64,000 nucleotides of DNA, taken from the NCBI GenBank assembly GCA_021795235.1, contig JAJYPP010000002.1, positions 62,001 to 126,000 on the forward strand. The letters are read 5' to 3'. Below, in pieces: positions 59,168 through 64,000 of this stretch (the first letter of the stretch is position 1; every line of letters starts with the position of its first letter). The position numbers were made by a program, and so were the translations under genes. The DNA comes from a bacterium (GTDB taxonomy: Bacteria; Chloroflexota; Dormibacteria; Aeolococcales; Bog-877). The notes under the pieces are model-generated. The model did no database searches. It had not been told where the DNA came from and was given only the letters and a program-made list of their open reading frames with translations.

Positions 59168-61437
59168 CTCCCTGGTTCGGCCCTGCCCGCGGCCTGAGCA
59201 CCTCCCTGATCGACCTCGCCTGTGTGGAGGCTCAGACCGCCACGCTCACGTCCGGAGGCAGGCGCGCGGCTCTGGAGGTCGAGCCCCTGAACTTTGTCCT
59301 CGCCGACGACGCCGCCCGCGACCTGCTGTGGCGCCGGTACCGGCAGCTGCTCGCCTCCCTGGGCGGCCCGGTGTCCATGTACGTGATTTCCCGGCCTCTC
59401 GACGAATGGTCACCGCCTTCTCCGACTGCGACCGCAGCCGGGAATCCGGCGATACGCGACCGCGAGTTCACCCGCGCTCTGGTGGCCGGTCACCGGATCC
59501 AGAACCAGAGGCACGTCACGGTCGTGTGGGCCCGTGACGTGGGGGTGGTACCCCACAATCCTCTGCGAGCGCTCCGTCGCCAGACCCAATGGCCGGGCGC
59601 CGCCAGCAACGAGCTGGAACAGCGCTCCCAAGCGCTCCTGGCGGGGATGGGCCGCCTGGGGCTCAGAGGCCGCCACCTCGATGAGGGATCGTGGTTCGCC
59701 CTCCTCCAGAACTGCACCGGCGGACGCAGCGGACGTCCCCCCGCCGAATTCGCGAGCTGGCTCGCCCCCGGGCAAGTGCGGATCGAGCCCGACCTGCTGG
59801 TGGTTGACCGGAGGTTCTGCCGCAGCCTGCAGGTCTCCGGGTTTCCCCGCCAGCTCCACCTGGGCTGGCTGGCCCCGCTGCTGCTGACCCCGCCTTGCTC
59901 GCTGCGACTGGCAGAGCACGTCTATCCCATGCCCAAGCTGGCGACGCTCAGCCATCTGCGCCGACGGATCCGCAGCTTCGAGACCAGTCTCCAGGTGGAC
60001 CATCTGCGGGGACGCCGACCAGATCAGGGCACTCGGAACGCTCTGGGAGACGCCCTCAACCTGGAAGAGCGGGTCCTGCTGGAGGAGGAGCGCCTGTTCG
60101 GGCTCGGTATCACCGTGACTCTCGAGGCCGACTCCAGGGAGCACCTGGACTCATCCTGGCATTGGGTCGTGTCGACCCTGGCCGAGATCGGCTGCACGGT
60201 CACCCCGGTGACCCACCGCCAGGTCGACGGGTGGCGCGCGACCATCCCCTTGGGGGCAGATCCCCTGGAGTGGAAGCGGGACATGACCGCGGGGGCCCTG
60301 GCAGCCGCGATCCCCTTCATGCGGGCCGGGCTGTCCGGCAGTGAGGGGGCGCTGCTGGGGCCCAGCCTGGTCTCCAGGGAGCTCGTGTTCGTGGATCCCT
60401 TCGCTGCCCGCAATCCCAATTTCAACGTGGTGGTCCTGGGCACCTCGGGCGCCGGCAAGTCGTTCACCGCCAAGCTGCTGGCGGCTCGCCTGCTGCTCCA
60501 AGGGGTGCGGATCAGGTGCGTGGACCCGGCGGGCGAGTACCACCAGCTGGCTGCCCTCTTGGGCGGCGATTCGTGGCAGCTGGGCTCCGCCTCGGGCAGC
60601 GGCCTCAACCCGCTCGGACCCGCGCCCACGAACGCTGACCCCGTTGGGGCCGAGCGACGGGCCGCCCGGGCGCTGCCCGTGCTCGAACGGCTCGCCAGCC
60701 CCAGGAGCGCGGGCTCACACCTAGACGACGCCGACTTGGAACAGATGGAGGCGGCTCTTCTCGAGGTGATGCGACGGGATCCGGCGGGGGCGTGCCTCAG
60801 GGATCTAGTGGCCGCCCTCCACGACGCGGGGGCGAGGGCCATGGCCACCCGGCTGCACCGCTTCACCGTGGGCCTGGAGCAGGGCTTCTTCGACGGAGCG
60901 CCCCGGGCCGCGGACTCGGACTTCGCCGCCGTTTCGCTCCGGGAGCTGCGCCACGACCGCGAGCACCTCTTGACCGCCCTGGTCACTCTGGTGCTGGTCT
61001 ACCTGGAGGCGGAGCTGGATGAGAGGCCGGGGCGGCCCCATCTGCTGCTGGTCGACGAGGCGGAGGTGCTGCTGGACTCGGAGCGTTCCGCCCGGGCGCT
61101 GGAGGGGCTCACCCGCCGCCTCCGCAAGCTCGGCGCCGGGCTGGTGGTGCTCTCACAGGTGGTGGAGGACTTCCTCACATCTCCGGTGGGCAATGTGATC
61201 ATCCGCAACTGCCACACCAAGCTGCTGCTGCGCCAGGAAGAGGTGGCCATGCCGGCCCTGAGAGAGGCCTTCGGACTGTCGGGGGTGGAGTGCGACCTGC
61301 TCCTCTCCAGCGACCCTGGCTGCGGCCTGATCCTGGTCGGGGGGGAGCACGCCGCGTTCAGAGGGGAAGCGCCAGCCGAGTGGCTGCCCGCCCTGAGGAC
61401 GGACGCCCTCCCACCCAATCCGGAGGTCCTCTCCTGA
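59164..61437 (+). CDS. VirB4-family secretion ATPase
   Basis: 757 residues. N-terminal adaptor domain (about 1-380), then a motor domain with Walker A LGTSGAGKSFTAKLL (about 425), CVDPAGEYHQL, Walker B HLLLVDEAEVLLD (about 627) and a VVLSQVVEDFL / RNCHTKLLLRQ arginine region typical of VirB4. It powers assembly or transport in type IV secretion. GTG start with GGAG six nucleotides upstream, overlapping the PrgI-like stop. The C-terminus shows no separate fused domain. Confidence 0.92.
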   Translation: MTPWFGPARGLSTSLIDLACVEAQTATLTSGGRRAALEVEPLNFVLADDAARDLLWRRYRQLLASLGGPVSMYVISRPLDEWSPPSPTATAAGNPAIRDREFTRALVAGHRIQNQRHVTVVWARDVGVVPHNPLRALRRQTQWPGAASNELEQRSQALLAGMGRLGLRGRHLDEGSWFALLQNCTGGRSGRPPAEFASWLAPGQVRIEPDLLVVDRRFCRSLQVSGFPRQLHLGWLAPLLLTPPCSLRLAEHVYPMPKLATLSHLRRRIRSFETSLQVDHLRGRRPDQGTRNALGDALNLEERVLLEEERLFGLGITVTLEADSREHLDSSWHWVVSTLAEIGCTVTPVTHRQVDGWRATIPLGADPLEWKRDMTAGALAAAIPFMRAGLSGSEGALLGPSLVSRELVFVDPFAARNPNFNVVVLGTSGAGKSFTAKLLAARLLLQGVRIRCVDPAGEYHQLAALLGGDSWQLGSASGSGLNPLGPAPTNADPVGAERRAARALPVLERLASPRSAGSHLDDADLEQMEAALLEVMRRDPAGACLRDLVAALHDAGARAMATRLHRFTVGLEQGFFDGAPRAADSDFAAVSLRELRHDREHLLTALVTLVLVYLEAELDERPGRPHLLLVDEAEVLLDSERSARALEGLTRRLRKLGAGLVVLSQVVEDFLTSPVGNVIIRNCHTKLLLRQEEVAMPALREAFGLSGVECDLLLSSDPGCGLILVGGEHAAFRGEAPAEWLPALRTDALPPNPEVLS

Positions 61438-62102
61438 ACCCGGCCAGGTGGTTCGGCGCTGTGGCCGTGGGCGGGTGTGCCGTACCCCTGATGGTGACCG
61501 TGTCCCTGCTGGGGATCCTGGGGGCTGGGGCGGCCGCGGCGGGCTGGCCCGCGGTTTCGGGGTTGCTCCCGAGTCCAGGCGGGTTCATGCTGCCCGCCGG
61601 GCGCGTGGTCCTGGCCGGCGGCAACGGCTTCCCACCGTGGGCGCTGCCATGCGGCCCGGAGCCCGGAGCGCTGGCGGTGGATCCGTCGACCTGCACCGGT
61701 CACCCGTGGCCCTATCCCTACTCCTACCAGGGGTTCTCGACGGGCCAGTGCACCTGGTACGTGGCCACCCGCCGGCTGGTCACGTGGCACACCCAAGGTG
61801 GAGCGCTGGGAGGCAACGCGGGCCAGTGGTTGGCCCTGGCGGCACAAGCGGGCCTCGCCGTCGGCGGCACTCCGGCGGTCGGTGCCATCGCCGTCTACGC
61901 CGACCGGGGAGACGGCCACGTCGCGTTCGTGGTGGGAGTGGACGCTAGAGGGGACTACACCGTGGCGGAGGCGAACTGGAGCCTGTACGGTCCTGTCTTT
62001 CCGTACGTGGACCTGCGTGGCGTCGCCGCCGGGGAGACCGGCAGCTCCTCCGAGCGCCTGGCCGGCTTCATCTACGGTCCGGCCGGGTCGCCCGGTGGCT
62101 GA
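61434..62102 (+). CDS. Membrane-anchored CHAP amidase/endopeptidase
   Basis: 222 residues. One N-terminal membrane helix (about 6-37), a Gly/Pro linker, then a CHAP domain with Cys106 in STGQCTWYVATRR, His162 in GDGHVAFVVGV and Glu179/Asn181 in VAEANWS. It should cut peptidoglycan so the secretion channel can cross the wall, the VirB1 role. The start appears to be CTG at 61434: GGAGG lies seven nucleotides upstream and CTGA overlaps the virB4 stop. The next GTG, at 61461, falls inside the membrane helix. Confidence 0.85.
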   Translation: MNPARWFGAVAVGGCAVPLMVTVSLLGILGAGAAAAGWPAVSGLLPSPGGFMLPAGRVVLAGGNGFPPWALPCGPEPGALAVDPSTCTGHPWPYPYSYQGFSTGQCTWYVATRRLVTWHTQGGALGGNAGQWLALAAQAGLAVGGTPAVGAIAVYADRGDGHVAFVVGVDARGDYTVAEANWSLYGPVFPYVDLRGVAAGETGSSSERLAGFIYGPAGSPGG

Positions 62103-62110
62103 TGCCCCCC

Positions 62111-62116
62111 TATCCT
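62111..62116 (+). promoter_or_regulatory. -10 box, leaderless MFS gene
   Basis: TATCCT eight nucleotides before the ATG at 62125, no SD, no clear -35. It separates this gene from the secretion operon. Confidence 0.5.
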
Positions 62117-62124
62117 CTTTGGTC

Positions 62125-63366
62125 ATGGCTTCCGACTCGGTCGTGGGCGCACGCCCTCTGCAACGCAAGCGAGCGCTGGGGCTGGTCGCCGCGTCCCATG
62201 CCGCCCAACACATGTACTCCGGACTCCTGCCCCTGACCTACCCAGCGATCCTGCTCGCCTTTCATCTCAACTACGCCACCCTGGGCCTGGCCGTGGGCAT
62301 GATCGGGGTGGTTGGGGGACTTACCCAGGCCACCGCCGGGTATGTCGGTCGCAGGGTCGCCGCCCGTTGGATCCTGGGATCCCAGAACCTGGTGGTCGGC
62401 CTCTGCGCCGTCATCGGGTCGCTGGCGCCGACCTACCCCCTGTTCGCGACCGGGCAGGGGGCCGCCGCGGTCGGGACCAGCCAGCAGCACCCGGTGGGGA
62501 GCGCGGTGGCGGCCCGAGTCTATCCCGAACGCCGAGGCACGGCCCTCAGCCTGACCACGATCGGGGGCAGTGTGGGGTCGCTGCTCATACCCATCCCCGG
62601 CGCCCTCATGATCGCCGACCTGGGCTGGAGGCCCGCCCTCCTGATCCTGTCCATCCCCCTGTTCCTGATGGGCTTCATCCTGCTGCTCAGCTTTCCCTCG
62701 GTCCCTGGAGAGGACCGGCCGCGGCAGCACTTCCTGGAGCGGCCAAGGCTGCGCCTACCCAGGCTCCACCGAAGTCAGTTCATAGATCGCAAGGTGGCTG
62801 TCTTCGCCATCCTTGCGGCCACGGTCGCGGCCGGCGGCCGGGGGCTGGGGACCCTCAACGCCTACATCCCGCTGTACCTTCGCGATGGCCTTCGTCTGCC
62901 CGAGATTGAGGTCGGCGTCGTGTTCAACCTGGTGCTGCTGGGAGCGGTCCTGGGTCCTTTGCTGGGCGGCCATGTCTCGGACCGGGTGGGCCGGATCCCG
63001 GTGCTGTGGAGTGCCTACGCGCTCTCCGCCGTGGCCGTCGTTGCCTTCGGGCTGGCCGGGCACTTCCCCGCGGCGGTGCTGATGGTGTTGGCGCTGCTGG
63101 TGGGCCTGGTGGCCTACGCGGAGAACCCGTTGCTCCAAGCCCTGCTGAGCGACAGCGTCACGGCCGGAGCCCAGGCGAGTTTGTTCGGGATCTACTTCGC
63201 CGTCTCCTACGGGATCGGATCGCTATGGATCATCGGTCTCGGTCAAGCGATCCAACACCTGGGCTTCTCCGCCGGCTTCGCCATCATGGCGGGGTCATAT
63301 CTGGGGGCGGGGCTGCTGCTGATCCCCTGCTACCGATCGCTGCGGGCCAGCCATGCCCGAACTTGA
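62125..63366 (+). CDS. MFS transporter
   Basis: 413 residues, 12 membrane segments. The fosmidomycin-resistance-like (FsmR) start HAAQHMYSGLLPLTYPAILLAFHLNYATLGL is split here as AASHAAQHMYSGLLP and LNYATLGLAVGM; motif A in the second half is GGHVSDRVGRIPVL. VGTSQQHPVGSAV is also typical of that branch. Efflux is likely, substrate unknown. Start ATG 62125, 23 nt after the CHAP gene. Confidence 0.85.
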   Translation: MASDSVVGARPLQRKRALGLVAASHAAQHMYSGLLPLTYPAILLAFHLNYATLGLAVGMIGVVGGLTQATAGYVGRRVAARWILGSQNLVVGLCAVIGSLAPTYPLFATGQGAAAVGTSQQHPVGSAVAARVYPERRGTALSLTTIGGSVGSLLIPIPGALMIADLGWRPALLILSIPLFLMGFILLLSFPSVPGEDRPRQHFLERPRLRLPRLHRSQFIDRKVAVFAILAATVAAGGRGLGTLNAYIPLYLRDGLRLPEIEVGVVFNLVLLGAVLGPLLGGHVSDRVGRIPVLWSAYALSAVAVVAFGLAGHFPAAVLMVLALLVGLVAYAENPLLQALLSDSVTAGAQASLFGIYFAVSYGIGSLWIIGLGQAIQHLGFSAGFAIMAGSYLGAGLLLIPCYRSLRASHART

Positions 63367-63616
63367 GGTCGACGACCTGGGCGCCAACCTGCAGGGGCTG
63401 GATGGGGCCGCCTCCGACGCTCGTTCGGTGCTGCGAAGGGTCCAACGGCTTGAGGCCAAGCTGGCCGACCTAGATGACGGTGAATTCGCACCGGCTGGAC
63501 AGGCCGCCCGGGAGTCCGTGGAGCGCCTGGTCGAGCTGCTGGAGCAGGCGCGAGCGGAGCGGCGCCGCCGCCTTCGGGACAGACTGCGGGGCGGTGGTGA
63601 ATCCAGCGATCCCTGA
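63353..63616 (+). CDS. Small coiled-coil protein of unknown function
   Basis: 87 residues, almost entirely charged helix: ARSVLRRVQRLEAKLADLDD, a short break, then ESVERLVELLEQARAERRRR. No family recognised; it resembles small dimerising coiled coils. ATG 63353 lies 14 nt inside the end of the MFS gene, in another frame, so the two are probably co-transcribed. Confidence 0.5.
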   Translation: MPELEVDDLGANLQGLDGAASDARSVLRRVQRLEAKLADLDDGEFAPAGQAARESVERLVELLEQARAERRRRLRDRLRGGGESSDP

Positions 63617-63666
63617 TGGAGTCCCGGCTGCTGGCGAGTCCCGTCCGCGCCCGCCGGCCCGCAAGG

Positions 63667-64000
63667 TCAAGGGGCGGTCGGCAGATCCCCACCGCCCTGG
63701 GGGTGGGCGCCATCGGGGGCAAGCCGGCTCGCGGTCGCCCAGCTCTCCAGCCCCTCGAGCTCCGGCCGGCGCCGGCGTATCTCCGCCACCAGCAGGTCCG
63801 CGCTGGCTCGATCCAGCCGCATCTCGAATCCCTCGGGCATGTTCTTGGTCATCGCCTTGGCGGCTCGCGACCGGCCCCTGGTCAACTTCGTGATCTCCAG
63901 GCTGGATGAGTCCAGGCGAAAGACCACGATGCGATTGCCCGGAATGGACACCTCGATCCGCCTCAGGTCCGACCACTGGGCGGTGACGGTGCAACCCCGG
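63667..64000 (-). CDS. Hypothetical protein, partial (5' end outside window)
   Basis: The frame is open to the right edge; at least 110 residues are visible. The part crossing the edge reads TAQWSDLRRIEVSIPGN, then RIVVFRLDSSSLEI, then GFEMRLDRASADLLVAEIRRRRPEL. This alternation of strands with a C-terminal helix recalls bacterial PH-like domains (bPH), but the match is weak. A GTG at 63949-63951 could be a start, though the upstream codons continue the same strand pattern, so the true start is likely beyond the window. Confidence 0.5.
   Translation of the reverse strand, partial: RGCTVTAQWSDLRRIEVSIPGNRIVVFRLDSSSLEITKLTRGRSRAAKAMTKNMPEGFEMRLDRASADLLVAEIRRRRPELEGLESWATASRLAPDGAHPQGGGDLPTAP

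Overview
This 64-kb window is GC-rich, gene-dense chromosome from a bacterium of the Actinobacteriota / Chloroflexota / Candidatus Dormibacterota neighbourhood. That placement is inference. It rests on very high GC, frequent GTG and TTG starts, a PPOX-type F420-dependent oxidoreductase, a PatA-like acyltransferase next to a GT4 glycosyltransferase (the phosphatidylinositol-mannoside pattern), a Gram-positive-style PrgI-VirB4 secretion module, and many genes without a Shine-Dalgarno (SD) sequence but with a TANNNT box 6-8 nt before the start codon (leaderless transcripts). No rRNA, CRISPR array or insertion sequence was seen. There is one tRNA gene.

Layout. 0-3.2 kb: the end of a probable integrated element, with a partial metallophosphoesterase, an Apea-like HEPN protein and a tyrosine integrase abutting the 3' end of tRNA-Gly(CCC). 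3.2-9.5 kb: stand-alone AsnC/RAM protein, VIT-family transporter, then a minus-strand operon (hypothetical protein, CPBP protease, secreted propeller-like protein, nucleotidyltransferase / degenerate phosphomannomutase fusion). 9.7-12.2 kb: a clear TPP riboswitch driving an NCS1 permease and thiD. 12.3-15.1 kb: leaderless marR with an overlapping MMPL exporter. 15.2-19.8 kb: GT87-like membrane protein and two tandem MutS-type ATPases. 20-31 kb: thioesterase, MFS transporter, three aldo/keto reductases, a GGDEF-EAL protein, DedA, DUF72 and F420-dependent proteins, and a small secreted protein.

31.2-41 kb is a coherent acetate-assimilation region: a 51-residue membrane protein coupled to citrate synthase, an MFS transporter, a SatP-type acetate transporter downstream of acetyl-CoA synthetase, and a divergent LytS-LytR-DUF485-acetate symporter operon. 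41-46 kb: D-2-hydroxyacid dehydrogenase, mercaptopyruvate sulfurtransferase, SDR, DUF255 thioredoxin-like protein. 46-51 kb: a tightly packed envelope-lipid operon (PatA-like acyltransferase, GT4, DegV, PlsY-like) running into fumarase. 51-54.5 kb: anchored hypothetical protein, class A PBP, single-domain response regulator.

54.6-62.1 kb holds the most unusual locus: a compact type IV secretion-like operon (VirD4/TraG ATPase, VirB2-like, VirB6/TrbL-like, PrgI/VirB3-like, VirB4, CHAP hydrolase) with no relaxase in view, an 11-bp bulged inverted repeat just upstream, and two genes that appear to start at CTG inside CTGA stop/start overlaps. The window closes with an MFS transporter, a small coiled-coil protein and a partial gene running off the right edge.
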